Origin: Bacillus sp. X1(2014)
GTDB taxonomy: Bacteria; Bacillota; Bacilli; Bacillales_B; DSM-18226
Assembly: GCF_007678255.1 (NCBI RefSeq)
Contig: NZ_VEED01000001.1
Coordinates: 687,490-751,489 of the forward strand
Reading direction: 5' to 3'
Length of the DNA: 64,000 nucleotides
Under the pieces are notes generated by a model. That model saw nothing but the letters and a program-made list of their open reading frames with translations. It was not told where the DNA came from and ran no database searches. The first letter of the stretch is position 1; every line of letters begins with the position of its first letter. Position numbers and translations under genes: made by a program. This document shows positions 8,718 through 17,569 of the stretch, piece after piece.

Positions 8718-8918
8718 TTACTTCATGTAAGTTAATAATTGACGAATGCGTTTGAAATCACCTTTAGAAACAAGTGATGCTTTGCGAAGCTTACGCTTTG
8801 CTTTAGTAGATTTGTTAGCAAATAAGTGGCTTGTATAAGCGTGGTCACGTTTTAATTTACCTGAACCAGTCTTTTTAAAACGCTTTGCAGCGCCACGGTG
8901 AGTTTTCATTTTTGGCAT
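8718..8918 (-). CDS. rpmI: 50S ribosomal protein L35
   Basis: A 66-aa, very basic L35 of the large ribosomal subunit. [20 protein letters not shown] is the classical N-terminus. An AAGGAGG site precedes the ATG in the 16-nt gap after infC. Middle gene of infC-rpmI-rplT. Confidence 0.97.
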   Translation of the reverse strand: MPKMKTHRGAAKRFKKTGSGKLKRDHAYTSHLFANKSTKAKRKLRKASLVSKGDFKRIRQLLTYMK

Positions 8919-8934
8919 TGGGATATCCTCCTTA

Positions 8935-9453
8935 TTACTTGTCGGTTTTAGGTGCTAAAACTAGGAACATGCTTCGACCATCCATTTTTGGATGTGATTC
9001 AATCGTTGCAACTTCCTTGCACGCCTCTGAAAAACGGTCTAACACACGTTGACCAATTTCTTTATGGGTAATTGCCCGGCCCTTGAAACGGATTGAAGCT
9101 TTTACCTTGTCGCCTTTTTCTAAGAACTTAATTGCATTGCGTAACTTTGTATTAAAGTCATGCTCATCAATTGTCGGGCTGAGACGAACTTCTTTAGTGG
9201 TGATGATTTTTTGATTCTTACGAGCTTCTTTTTCTTTCTTTTGCTGCTCGAATTTAAATTTGCCATAGTCCATAATTCTGCCGACTGGAGGCTTTGCATT
9301 TGGTGCTACAAGTACCAAATCAAGGTTCACTCTTCCGGCAATCTCTAAGGCTTCAGTTTTGGTTTTAATCCCCAACTGCTCGCCATTTTGATCAATTAGG
9401 CGAATTTCGCGAGCGCGAATGCCCTCATTTAACAACATGTCTTTGCTAATAAT
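8935..9453 (-). CDS. infC: Translation initiation factor IF-3, probable AUU start
   Basis: IF-3 binds the 30S subunit, prevents 50S joining and checks the start codon. Signatures: [52 protein letters not shown] and the C-terminal [19 protein letters not shown] (9460-9464) is followed by two adjacent ATT codons, at 9453 (6-nt gap) and 9450 (9-nt gap), then SKDMLLNEG. No standard start sits at this distance, and IF-3 genes classically use AUU for autoregulation, so one of these is the likely start. The longer frame from ATG 9477 would read through the ribosome-binding site. Confidence 0.9.
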   Translation of the reverse strand: MISKDMLLNEGIRAREIRLIDQNGEQLGIKTKTEALEIAGRVNLDLVLVAPNAKPPVGRIMDYGKFKFEQQKKEKEARKNQKIITTKEVRLSPTIDEHDFNTKLRNAIKFLEKGDKVKASIRFKGRAITHKEIGQRVLDRFSEACKEVATIESHPKMDGRSMFLVLAPKTDK

Positions 9454-9464
9454 TAGCCACCTCC

Positions 9465-9745
9465 AAGGTTTTATCACGAATACAACATCTTGGTCAAGAA
9501 AATCATTACAAGCCCTTTCAAACCTAAACGTAGGACGCTACACATCAACAGGTATAAAACTTTTTAGCAGTGCTATTATTGCACAAACAAAAAAGTGCGG
9601 ATGAATGCACCCACACTTTACAGAACAAAATTAATGAAACCAAAAAGTTCAAGTAAAACCTGCCAACTGCCTATTGCGTCAATCAGGTGAGAAGCGGGTG
9701 CTTCTTCTTTTCCCAAAAACAAGTATTCAATTTTTCACCTTAGTA
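9465..9745 (-). promoter_or_regulatory. infC leader (L20-type ribosomal-protein leader) with attenuator
   Basis: About 280 nt of untranslated leader. It contains an intrinsic terminator at 9589-9618 (minus-strand AAGTGTGGGTG...CATCCGCACTT, then TTTTTTG) placed well before infC. This is the arrangement described for B. subtilis, where L20 binding promotes premature termination. The L20-binding pseudoknot itself was not folded. Confidence 0.68.
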
Positions 9746-9746
9746 A

Positions 9747-9775
9747 ATATAACATAAGCAAAGATACAATGTCAA
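9747..9775 (-). promoter_or_regulatory. SigA promoter of infC-rpmI-rplT
   Basis: Minus-strand TTGACA (9770-9775), 17-bp spacer, TTATAT (9747-9752). Confidence 0.75.
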
Positions 9776-9844
9776 ACGAACTATTTTCTTTGACAACGAA
9801 ATTTATTTTAGCAAGAAATAAATAATTATTCAATAGTTTTTTTT

Positions 9845-9991
9845 GGAAAAGTGGAAGTGCCCGTTTAGCGACCTATGGACTGGAGCTCTCCGAACAAGAT
9901 AAAGGAAACACGAAGAGCGCTAGCGATTCGATGTTGACTTATCGTAGGAGGCGAGCGAAGTACACTAGTCGCTGGGCACTGGAGCTAGACA
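9845..9991 (+). repeat. Dispersed hairpin repeat, diverged copy C
   Basis: About 147 bp. It keeps the GAAAAG(T/C)GGAAG start and the GGAGCTAGACA end, but the outer stem is GTGCCC/GGGCAC instead of GCGCC/GGCGC, and the second stem is AGCGAC/GTCGCT. Both arms changed together. The interior is unrelated to copies A, B and D. It lies between the thrS terminator and the infC promoter. Confidence 0.65.
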
Positions 9992-9995
9992 AAAC

Positions 9996-10017
9996 AAAAA
10001 GAGAGGCGAACCTCCCT
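9996..10017 (-). terminator. Terminator of thrS
   Basis: Minus-strand AGGGAGG-TTCG-CCTCTCT hairpin with a UUCG-type tetraloop, followed by TTTTTG; 10 nt after the thrS stop. Confidence 0.8.
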
Positions 10018-10026
10018 TTCTACTGT

Positions 10027-11961
10027 TTATCCTCTTTTCACTTCAGCAATTAATGAAGTTAAAAACTCTGAGAATGGCTTTGTTTCTGAGTTTTGCTCGC
10101 CATATTTGCGGACATTAACAGCCTGATTTTCGACCTCTTTATCCCCAACAACCAGCATATATGGTATTTTTTGCATTTGTGCTTCACGGATTTTATAACC
10201 GATTTTTTCATCACGTCCATCCAATTCGACACGGAAACCTTCATTCTGAAGCTGCTCCTGTACTTGTTTCGCATAATCGAAATGTGCGCCAGGAGATACC
10301 GGAATCACCTGTACTTGGACTGGAGCGAGCCATGTTGGGAACGCACCTTTGTATTCTTCAATTAAGAAGGCAACAAAACGTTCCATTGTTGATACCACAC
10401 CACGGTGGATAACGACTGGACGATGCGGTTTGCCGTCCTCACCCACATATGTTAAATCAAAACGTTCTGGTAATAAGAAGTCCAATTGCACTGTTGATAG
10501 TGTTTCGTCTTTTCCTAGTGCTGTTTTCACTTGAACGTCAAGCTTAGGACCGTAGAAGGCTGCTTCTCCTTCTGCCTCATAATAATCAAGACCAAGGTCA
10601 TCCATTGCTTCCTTCAGCATACCTTGGGCTTTTTCCCACATTGCGTCATCGTCAAAATACTTTTCAGTATCTTGCGGGTCACGGTAAGAAAGGCGGAAGG
10701 AATAGTCATTAATATCAAAGTCTTTGTAAACTGCTAAAACGAGGTTCACAACCCGTTTGAATTCATCTTTAATTTGGTCAGGTCGAACAAAGATATGTGC
10801 ATCATTTAAAGTCATTCCACGAACACGCTGTAGTCCTGAAAGTGCACCAGACATTTCATAACGATGCATTGTTCCAAGTTCGGCAATCCTGATTGGAAGT
10901 TCGCGATAGCTGTGGATGCTGTTTTTGTATACCATCATGTGATGCGGACAGTTCATTGGACGAAGAACTAATTGCTCATTATCCATGTCCATTACTGGGA
11001 ACATATCTTCCTGGTAATGATCCCAGTGTCCTGAAGTCTTATATAAATCGACACTGCCCATAATTGGAGTGTATACATGGTCATAACCCAGACGTTGTTC
11101 TTTATCAACAATGTAACGTTCAACCACCCGACGGATAGTTGCACCCTTTGGAAGCCATAACGGTAATCCTTGTCCTACCAATTGATTGCTAGTGAAAAGG
11201 TTCAATTCTTTACCAATTTTACGGTGGTCACGTTCTTTTGCTTCTTCAAGTAAGCGAAGGTGTTCAGCTAAGTCTTCTTTTTTGAAAAAGGCTGTTCCAT
11301 AAACGCGCTGCAGCATTTTATTTTTACTGTCCCCGCGCCAATAAGCACCTGCAATACTCAATAGCTTAAATTCTTTGATTTTCCCTGTTGATGGGACATG
11401 GACTCCGCGGCATAGGTCAAAAAAGTCACCTTGTTCGTAGATTGTCACTGTTTCCTCATCAGGAATCGCTTCAATTAGTTCTAGCTTATATGGGTCACCA
11501 GCTTCTTTAAAAAGCTGTACAGCCTCTGCACGGCTTACTTCCTTGCGAACAATCTCAATATTTTCATTAACGATTCTGGCCATTTCCTTCTCAATCTTTG
11601 GCAGATCTTCTGGAGTTAATGATTCCTCAAGGTCCATATCATAATAAAATCCACCCTCGATTACAGGGCCAACACCTAAATTCACACCAGGATAGAGTCT
11701 TCTTACCGCCTGTGCCATCAAATGGGCAGTACTGTGGCGTAAAATTTCTAACGCATCATTGGAATCTGGGACGACGATTTCTATTGAACCGTCTTCATTA
11801 ATTGGACGGCGAAGATCAAACAACTGACCGTTCCATTTGCCGGCAATCGCTTTTTTCTTTAGGCCTGGGCTGATGGATGCGGCAATATCTTCCGTTGTTG
11901 TTCCTTGAGGGAACTCCTTTACTGCCCCATCTGGAAACGAAATCTTAACAACGTCTGACAT
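10027..11961 (-). CDS. thrS: Threonyl-tRNA synthetase
   Basis: A 644-aa class II synthetase charging tRNA-Thr. Domains in order: TGS (about 1-62), the editing domain with [16 protein letters not shown] (about 75-90) and [10 protein letters not shown], a class II catalytic core with motif 2 at [19 protein letters not shown] and motif 3 near [11 protein letters not shown], and an anticodon-binding domain (about 540-644). Zinc ligands Cys and His are in [12 protein letters not shown] and later His residues. A GGAGG site precedes the ATG. Expression should depend on the T-box leader immediately upstream. Confidence 0.97.
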   Translation of the reverse strand: MSDVVKISFPDGAVKEFPQGTTTEDIAASISPGLKKKAIAGKWNGQLFDLRRPINEDGSIEIVVPDSNDALEILRHSTAHLMAQAVRRLYPGVNLGVGPVIEGGFYYDMDLEESLTPEDLPKIEKEMARIVNENIEIVRKEVSRAEAVQLFKEAGDPYKLELIEAIPDEETVTIYEQGDFFDLCRGVHVPSTGKIKEFKLLSIAGAYWRGDSKNKMLQRVYGTAFFKKEDLAEHLRLLEEAKERDHRKIGKELNLFTSNQLVGQGLPLWLPKGATIRRVVERYIVDKEQRLGYDHVYTPIMGSVDLYKTSGHWDHYQEDMFPVMDMDNEQLVLRPMNCPHHMMVYKNSIHSYRELPIRIAELGTMHRYEMSGALSGLQRVRGMTLNDAHIFVRPDQIKDEFKRVVNLVLAVYKDFDINDYSFRLSYRDPQDTEKYFDDDAMWEKAQGMLKEAMDDLGLDYYEAEGEAAFYGPKLDVQVKTALGKDETLSTVQLDFLLPERFDLTYVGEDGKPHRPVVIHRGVVSTMERFVAFLIEEYKGAFPTWLAPVQVQVIPVSPGAHFDYAKQVQEQLQNEGFRVELDGRDEKIGYKIREAQMQKIPYMLVVGDKEVENQAVNVRKYGEQNSETKPFSEFLTSLIAEVKRG

Positions 11962-12029
11962 GGTAATTCCTCCTTTGAATTAAGCGTTTTGGGTCATTTT
12001 TGCCCAAGAATCCGCTTTTTGAAAAATAA

Positions 12030-12312
12030 AAAAAACCCGTCCCTGGAAAAGGGACGAGTTTTAATAAACACGTGGTTCCACCCAATTTTTCAATTTCAAA
12101 TAATAACAATTTGAAATTGACTTTGGTCTGTTAACGGTCGAGAGCCGTCAGACAATTACTAACCTCATAAGGCATGAAGCGTTCACTGCTGAAGTTTAAA
12201 GGTGGTAAGTATTATTTTCGTGTTAGGAGACTTTCAGCCATGATCTCCCTCTCTAAAAACCGTAAAAAATACTGTTGTCCTTATCATTACTTTTACTATG
12301 ACTATACTATGT
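12030..12312 (-). ncRNA. T-box leader (Thr type) of thrS
   Basis: Read on the minus strand: stem I with AGAGAGGGAGATCATGGCTG and GAAAGTCTCC, a specifier region ...ACTTACCACC in which ACC (Thr) is followed by A, the T-box sequence GGGTGGAACCACGTG (12070-12084), then a terminator CTCGTCCC/GGGACGGG plus T8 (12030-12058). Uncharged tRNA-Thr would stabilise the antiterminator and allow thrS transcription. The T-box motif is unambiguous; the specifier was assigned by position and gene identity. Confidence 0.92.
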
Positions 12313-12317
12313 ATGCA

Positions 12318-12346
12318 ATTATAATGATTAATTTTTGAAAAATCAA
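12318..12346 (-). promoter_or_regulatory. SigA promoter of the thrS T-box transcript
   Basis: Minus-strand TTGATT (12341-12346), 17-bp spacer, TATAAT (12318-12323). Confidence 0.8.
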
Positions 12347-12389
12347 GGGACATCAACCTAATAAGACAAATTTTCACACAATTCCTTTC

Positions 12390-13268
12390 TCAAGCCTGAT
12401 TCTCAGAAGATTGATGATCCTCTGCCCATTTATTCACATCTCTTAGTGCAGCAAATGATTTAATAGTTACTCTTTCTTCAAAAATATTTTTGATTGTCCT
12501 TACTAAGGGCTCATCCGGGTCCTTTGTATACAAAAAAATAGTTGTAGGCGCAAGTGATAATAATGGGGCAATCGATGCAGAATCGACATATACAGGATGA
12601 TTAACTAGTAATTTACGGTCAATCAATCTTGTTAATTCAGCACGTTTCATTTCTACAAACTGATCATTATAAAAAGTGATTTCCTCGTCGAGCAATAAAT
12701 GGAGTACTTCCATTTTCGGCTCACGATTCACCAGAAACTCCCGGAGCATTTGCACAAATATTTGATATTCTTGCTCCATCTTATATTCATCAATAGCAAT
12801 CTCAACATAGCTTTGCAACGACTGAAAGTACGGACGCAATCTAAATTTGAGAAACGAGTCAAACGAAAAAGAGATATTATCCAAAAAAATATGCTCAATG
12901 GCAGATTTAATCTGTATCTCTTCATTTGCATCATTCAAGAAAATAGACAAGTCTTCTCTTTGACCCTCGAGAATAGAATCAATAATTTCGATAATTTGTT
13001 GCTGTTCTTCAAATTCATCGTAAAAATAATGGCTTTTTAATATTTCTCTAAACCAATCATCCCGTTTAATATTGGTAATGAATTCGTAAAAAGCATGTTT
13101 AACAATTCTGGAAATTTCTACCGATATCATATTGCCAAAAAATTTAACTATATGTCGATCTTCAATTAGAAGAATAGTTTCTTTGTCATGATTATTTGGT
13201 AAGTACTTCAGCAAGTGGTCATAAAATTTTTCTGCATCCAACTTGCATTGGAAGATGATTTCCGCCAA
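12390..13268 (-). CDS. ytxC: Sporulation-associated protein YtxC
   Basis: A 292-aa protein matching the YtxC family by size and position next to dnaI-dnaB. It is rich in hydrophobic and charged helices and has no clear membrane segment or catalytic motif. The start is TTG at 13268 with GGGGGGATT just upstream; no nearby ATG is better placed. A terminator between dnaI and ytxC suggests it has its own promoter. Biochemical role unknown; the family is annotated as a putative sporulation protein. Confidence 0.75.
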   Translation of the reverse strand: MAEIIFQCKLDAEKFYDHLLKYLPNNHDKETILLIEDRHIVKFFGNMISVEISRIVKHAFYEFITNIKRDDWFREILKSHYFYDEFEEQQQIIEIIDSILEGQREDLSIFLNDANEEIQIKSAIEHIFLDNISFSFDSFLKFRLRPYFQSLQSYVEIAIDEYKMEQEYQIFVQMLREFLVNREPKMEVLHLLLDEEITFYNDQFVEMKRAELTRLIDRKLLVNHPVYVDSASIAPLLSLAPTTIFLYTKDPDEPLVRTIKNIFEERVTIKSFAALRDVNKWAEDHQSSENQA

Positions 13269-13373
13269 CCAAATCCCCCCTTTAAGCCAATCTTTGTATT
13301 AATATATATGGGGGACTTAGCTAAAATAGAAGTTAGCTGGTACATGCTTTTGTTATTTACAGAAAAAAAGTAT

Positions 13374-13408
13374 AAAAAAAGGACTGCCGACTTGTTTACG
13401 ACAATCCT
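13374..13408 (-). terminator. Terminator of nrdR-dnaB-dnaI
   Basis: Minus-strand AGGATTGTCG / CGGCAGTCCT form a continuous 10-bp stem (two G-U pairs) with loop TAAACAAGT, then seven T. Confidence 0.85.
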
Positions 13409-13431
13409 AAAACTACTTTCTTTAATTTAAA

Positions 13432-14358
13432 TTACCTTCTGTTTGGACCCTCAACCATCACAGGCATACTCAAGGAACGAATTCGCTCCATGATTCGTCT
13501 TGCTTTCATTTTCTCTTCTTCGCCCCTCTGGCTGTAAGTTAGATGATGCTCCAGGCCTTTAAAGTCAAAATTTGATGTGAAAAATGTGGGAAGACTCTCA
13601 AGCATTCTAAATTGTAAAATAGGACCCAGCACCTCGTCCCTTGTCCAACTTGATACAGCTTCAGCGCCAATATCATCAAGCATGAGGATCGGTTCTTTTT
13701 TTAAAGCCTCAATTTTTTCATTCAATGTGGAATCCGCGATTGACCCTTTCATCTCTCGCAACAATTCAGGCACATAGACAATCATCGAAGAAATTTGTTT
13801 CTTCGCCAATTCATTGGCAATTGCCCCTAATAAATAAGATTTTCCCACTCCGAATTTTCCATAAAGATAAAGACCTTTTGGTTTTTTTCCTGCCTCATAA
13901 TTCATTAAGAACGTTGCCGCCTGATCTCCGGCATCAAGTCGGCCTGTGTCCGCTTCAAATTCCTCAAAGGATGCTTCCAAGATATCTCTAGGGACATATA
14001 AACTCTTGATCAACTTCTCATTTTTCTTCTTTTCATCAGCCATAATTTTCCTAGGACATTGTTTATAAACAACATCGATAGAATTTCGAGCTAGAACCAA
14101 ATCAGGGTGATACCCCTTCATAAAATTGATGCAGCCATCAAGGGACTCACATTTATTGCAATCCTTGCTCTGATTGATGTATTCATACAGTTTACTCATA
14201 CTTTTATCAATCATCACAGAATCAATAGCTTCTTGATTCTGTGATAGAAATGCTTTAACATCAGGATTTTGCAGGACTTGCTTCCGCTGTTGTTCATAGC
14301 GTTTTTGAAAACTTTCATTTGAAGCCAATCTATTTAAGGTTTTATTGATTTTCTCCAA
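13432..14358 (-). CDS. dnaI: Primosomal protein DnaI, helicase loader
   Basis: A 308-aa AAA+ ATPase that loads the replicative helicase DnaC at origins and restart sites. The N-terminal helicase-binding part has a zinc-binding group, CNKCESLDGC (about 68-77) with a later Cys. The C-terminal AAA+ domain has Walker A YGKFGVGKSYLLGA (about 165-178) and Walker B PILMLDDIGAE. The start ATG 14358 is preceded by GGGGGT. It lies 12 nt after dnaB, with which it cooperates. Confidence 0.95.
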   Translation of the reverse strand: MEKINKTLNRLASNESFQKRYEQQRKQVLQNPDVKAFLSQNQEAIDSVMIDKSMSKLYEYINQSKDCNKCESLDGCINFMKGYHPDLVLARNSIDVVYKQCPRKIMADEKKKNEKLIKSLYVPRDILEASFEEFEADTGRLDAGDQAATFLMNYEAGKKPKGLYLYGKFGVGKSYLLGAIANELAKKQISSMIVYVPELLREMKGSIADSTLNEKIEALKKEPILMLDDIGAEAVSSWTRDEVLGPILQFRMLESLPTFFTSNFDFKGLEHHLTYSQRGEEEKMKARRIMERIRSLSMPVMVEGPNRR

Positions 14359-14370
14359 CTACGGCACCCC

Positions 14371-15759
14371 CTATTTGCGGAACGCTTTTAATTTTTCTTC
14401 AATCGCCCGTTTCTTTGCTTCAACCTCATTGGTAATTCCCTGCGATGGCTCTTTCTTTGCCTCCTGTGTGCCCTCATCAAACCAATCAGGAATTAACTCT
14501 GTCCGAATCGGCTTTTTACTAACTGATTTCCCCGTTTTTTTACTTTCAGCTGCCTTGTGTTCTTCATTTTTCGCGAGTTCCATTGCTTCCTTCACTGTTT
14601 TAACCTGCTTCCTTGCCCAATGACTAGCAATGGATTCGACAAAGCCCTTAGTAAATTTCATGTCCGTTTTTCTCATTGCCACTTCAATTAAAACATTGAC
14701 AACACCCGGTGGCAGTTTATATTTAATCATAATTTCTTCTAATGTTTTCAAATTGGCATTCGAAGGCTCTACTCCTCCGGAGAATTCTTTAAAAACGATA
14801 AGTGGCGGGGTCGTTTCGTAAGAACGAATTAACTTTTCCTCCGGGGTTTTCGGTTCAGTTATTTGCGTTTGGTGAACAATAGGCTGGGTTCGGTTAATCA
14901 GGCTGGGCAACTGGTCATAATTAACAAACTGATACCAATCACGAGCACCTTTTCTTAAGTCTTCAATATCAATTTCATCATGTTCGTTAATAGCACCTAA
15001 AATGAAATTTTTCATTTCTAATGGGGCGATTTGATACAAAAATGCAAGATTACTAATCACAGCTTTCACTTTTGGTGTTAACGCTTTTTTTGGAACGAGT
15101 GATTCATTCAGCCCAGCAGATAACGTATCAAAATCAAACGTGTCTACACCAATTTGAATCGGATTTGATTCCGCCCTTCCGATAAACTGCTGATTTTCTT
15201 CCTCATGTAATTCTTCAGAAATCCCTTGTATATATTGCATACTGCCTGGGGCCGCCGAAGCAAAGACATCCTGAAAGGCTTTTGTAACATCGACATACTC
15301 ATCATTGGCCGGCTTTTGTTGGTCACTAAAAAAGCGTTTTAACCTAGAAAAGTGATTTTTTCCAATTTTACGGTAAAGATATATATTTAGCATTCCATCT
15401 AAAAAGAATTGTTCGGGACTTAGTGGAGGACGAAGTTCATATAAAAAAGACCGTCCTCCTTCATCTGTTTTGACACGGGTCTTTAACAGACCTATGCCTT
15501 CCAACTTTAATCTTGCTTCGAAAATGTCCTTTAAGTTCATTTCTAAGAGATTCATCAACAGATGGTGTGTGGAGGACTCAGACCAAAGCCGGTTTTCCTC
15601 TACCTCTGCCCAGAGAGTCATATATAAACTAAAGCAAGTTGAACCAATCAAGGGCTGATATAAAAACGTCAGCACTTTACGGTCATAATCATGCAGTAGC
15701 CCATCAGCAGTTACGATATAACGGTCAATAGGAAGAATTTCCTGCCAATGCTGCGCCAT
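14371..15759 (-). CDS. dnaB: Replication initiation/membrane attachment protein DnaB
   Basis: A 462-aa low-GC Firmicute DnaB (not the helicase), which acts with DnaD and DnaI in helicase loading and attaches the origin to the membrane. The start MAQHWQEILPIDRYIV fits the family; ATG 15759 has GGGGAAGG upstream, and the frame from 15801 carries an unrelated N-terminal extension. The C-terminal DnaB/DnaD-type helical region holds the LPPGVVNVLIEVAMRK and IASHWARKQVKTVKEAM motifs (about residues 350-410), followed by a charged, disordered tail. Confidence 0.93.
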   Translation of the reverse strand: MAQHWQEILPIDRYIVTADGLLHDYDRKVLTFLYQPLIGSTCFSLYMTLWAEVEENRLWSESSTHHLLMNLLEMNLKDIFEARLKLEGIGLLKTRVKTDEGGRSFLYELRPPLSPEQFFLDGMLNIYLYRKIGKNHFSRLKRFFSDQQKPANDEYVDVTKAFQDVFASAAPGSMQYIQGISEELHEEENQQFIGRAESNPIQIGVDTFDFDTLSAGLNESLVPKKALTPKVKAVISNLAFLYQIAPLEMKNFILGAINEHDEIDIEDLRKGARDWYQFVNYDQLPSLINRTQPIVHQTQITEPKTPEEKLIRSYETTPPLIVFKEFSGGVEPSNANLKTLEEIMIKYKLPPGVVNVLIEVAMRKTDMKFTKGFVESIASHWARKQVKTVKEAMELAKNEEHKAAESKKTGKSVSKKPIRTELIPDWFDEGTQEAKKEPSQGITNEVEAKKRAIEEKLKAFRK

Positions 15760-15816
15760 ATTACTACAACCTTCCCCTGTTATAAAGTCAAAAAGAGCCA
15801 AAAACCTCTTTAGCTC

Positions 15817-16278
15817 TTAAGATTTTTCTTTTTTTATTAATTCTTTTAATTCATCAATGAATACATTGATATCTTTAAATTGTCGATAGACAGATGCGAA
15901 TCTGACATATGCAACTTCGTCCACGTGTGCTAGCCTGTCCATTACCATTTCACCTATGGCTTCACTCTTTATTTCAGAAATCCCCTGACTGCGCAGGTCT
16001 TTTTCAACACCGTGGGTTATATCTTCTAGTTCCTTTAAGGCCACAGGCCGCTTCTCACAAGCTTTTATCAAGCCTCGTAAGATTTTATCACGACTGAACT
16101 CTTCTCTGGTACCTTCTTTTTTGACTACAATTAGCGGGATCTCTTCAATCTTCTCAAACGTAGTAAACCGATACCCACATTCTTCACATTCGCGTCTCCT
16201 CCGTGTGGCCCGGCCTTCATCAACAGGCCTGGAATCAAGGACACGTGTACCATAATTTTGACAAGAAGGGCATTTCAT
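15817..16278 (-). CDS. nrdR: Transcriptional repressor NrdR
   Basis: A 153-aa zinc-ribbon plus ATP-cone regulator that senses ATP/dATP and represses ribonucleotide reductase genes by binding NrdR boxes. The zinc ribbon is CPSCQ(3-7) and [12 protein letters not shown] (about 31-42), and the ATP-cone begins at [20 protein letters not shown] (about 52-71). ATG 16278 (MKCPSC) with TTTGGAG 9 nt upstream is chosen over TTG 16293, since the family begins MxCP. It heads nrdR-dnaB-dnaI as in B. subtilis. Confidence 0.95.
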   Translation of the reverse strand: MKCPSCQNYGTRVLDSRPVDEGRATRRRRECEECGYRFTTFEKIEEIPLIVVKKEGTREEFSRDKILRGLIKACEKRPVALKELEDITHGVEKDLRSQGISEIKSEAIGEMVMDRLAHVDEVAYVRFASVYRQFKDINVFIDELKELIKKEKS

Positions 16279-16366
16279 TGTAATCAACTCCAAATCTACA
16301 CTGTATAACCCGAACTAAACGCTTACTTTCATCTTATAAAAAAGAATATCTTTATACAAGTAAGTA

Positions 16367-16762
16367 TTAGGAGTTTTTTATTCCAACAAAGGTATGTAAT
16401 TGATTAATTCGCTCGTAATAAGAAATAATCCGCTTTTTTAAAGCAGGATAAGCACCAAGTATCGAAATTTTTTCAGATGATATATTAAAGTCTACTGCTG
16501 TTTCCATTGGTTTTACAGACACAATAGTAACAATCAGAAAGCATTTAATTGGTTTGTTGATTTCAACAGCAATTTCCCCATGATCTTTAGAAACGGTTGT
16601 TATCTGGCAATCTGCATCTTCATGGAATAACTTTTCAACTGAATCAAAAACTTGATTGAACTTCGCCTTATAATAATGCGTTTTTAAAGAATCATCCGCA
16701 ATTCGGTCTGAAGTCTCAATTTGCTGCTTAAATCTCACAAATAAGTTACCAAACATAGCCAT
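16367..16762 (-). CDS. Small cytosolic protein of unknown function
   Basis: A 131-aa protein without signal peptide or membrane segment that I do not recognise with confidence; it might belong to a DUF1499-like cytosolic family. It starts MAMFGNLFVRFKQQIETSDR; the second half alternates beta-like segments (CFLIVTIVSVKPM, AVDFNISSEKISILG) and ends in a helix. ATG 16762 has GGGGAGG 6 nt upstream, so it is a real gene. It sits between nrdR and speD, a slot with no counterpart I recall in B. subtilis. Confidence 0.7.
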   Translation of the reverse strand: MAMFGNLFVRFKQQIETSDRIADDSLKTHYYKAKFNQVFDSVEKLFHEDADCQITTVSKDHGEIAVEINKPIKCFLIVTIVSVKPMETAVDFNISSEKISILGAYPALKKRIISYYERINQLHTFVGIKNS

Positions 16763-16820
16763 ACTTTTCCTCCCCAATTGTCTTTGGTCTTATTGTACAA
16801 CATTTTCGCTTAAAATATAA

Positions 16821-16850
16821 AAAGAGGTGTATGTTAAGATACACCTCTTC
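16821..16850 (-). terminator. Terminator of speD
   Basis: GAGGTGTAT / ATACACCTC stem with a 6-nt loop; T-rich on the minus strand. Confidence 0.85.
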
Positions 16851-16870
16851 ACTAATTATTTTTATAAAGA

Positions 16871-17251
16871 TTATAGAACTTTTGCCTGTTTTACATGGAC
16901 AGGACCCATGCCACGTGGAATTTCTATATTTTCACGTGTTTGGGCATTCAATGCCTCAGAAATATAATCTGCTGCAACATTAGGATCTAAATCGCCGCAA
17001 GTGAAGACATCAATGCTGGCATATCCATGCTCAGGGAAGCTGTGAATAGTTAGATGTGATTCGGAAATAATGACGACACCGCTCACACCTTGTGGAGCAA
17101 ATTTATGAAATGCTACTTCACGGATTTCCGCTCCTGATTTAAGAGCTGCTTCAACAAAAGTCGTTTCAATAAAATTCATATCGTTTAGTTTTTCAAAGTC
17201 GCATCCCCATAGCTCAGAGATCACGTGACGTCCCATTGTTTCCATATTCAT
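16871..17251 (-). CDS. speD: S-adenosylmethionine decarboxylase proenzyme
   Basis: A 126-aa pyruvoyl-dependent decarboxylase that makes decarboxylated SAM, the aminopropyl donor for spermidine. The proenzyme cleaves itself in [17 protein letters not shown]: Ser65 of this frame (Ser63 in B. subtilis numbering) becomes the pyruvoyl group, with His70 and the later Cys (FTCGDLDPN) assisting. The start MNMETMGRH at 17251 has GAGGGGG upstream; the upstream in-frame residues to 17317 have no site. It lies downstream of gapB, as in B. subtilis. Confidence 0.95.
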   Translation of the reverse strand: MNMETMGRHVISELWGCDFEKLNDMNFIETTFVEAALKSGAEIREVAFHKFAPQGVSGVVIISESHLTIHSFPEHGYASIDVFTCGDLDPNVAADYISEALNAQTRENIEIPRGMGPVHVKQAKVL

Positions 17252-17394
17252 TTGTCCCCCTCTAACCTTTTTGTTCTTTCTTGAAATCATGTACAAACGG
17301 TATCTTATAACTACCACGGGGGAAAGTTAGTCCAGAGAGGTCCTAACCCTTTAAGTAATTAATCGTTACCAATTTCAAGAAGTTCACGATGACT

Positions 17395-17423
17395 AGTATA
17401 CTTTGTTTATATTTTTTTTGCAA
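17395..17423 (-). promoter_or_regulatory. SigA promoter of speD
   Basis: Minus-strand TTGCAA (17418-17423), 17-bp spacer, TATACT (17395-17400), about 145 nt before the speD start. It suggests transcription of speD independent of gapB. Confidence 0.6.
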
Positions 17424-17531
17424 CCTATCAATATAAAAAACTTTATTAGGACGGGCTTTTTCATCACTTTATAAATAAATTCAACAAAACTATTTTATGC
17501 CTAATTACACCAAAATGGCACGAGATAGCAC

Positions 17532-17563
17532 AAAAAAAAGGCTGTCAATCGACAGCTTTTTTT
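17532..17563 (-). terminator. Terminator of gapB
   Basis: GCTGTC / GACAGC hairpin flanked by A8 and T7 runs, so it can act on either strand; 7 nt after the gapB stop. Confidence 0.85.
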
Positions 17564-17569
17564 GTTTAT

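Noticed and set aside
10027..11961. Several 60-90-codon frames on the plus strand across thrS
   Set aside because: They are antisense shadows of a well-supported gene, without ribosome-binding sites or recognisable products; the same holds for similar frames over other long genes.
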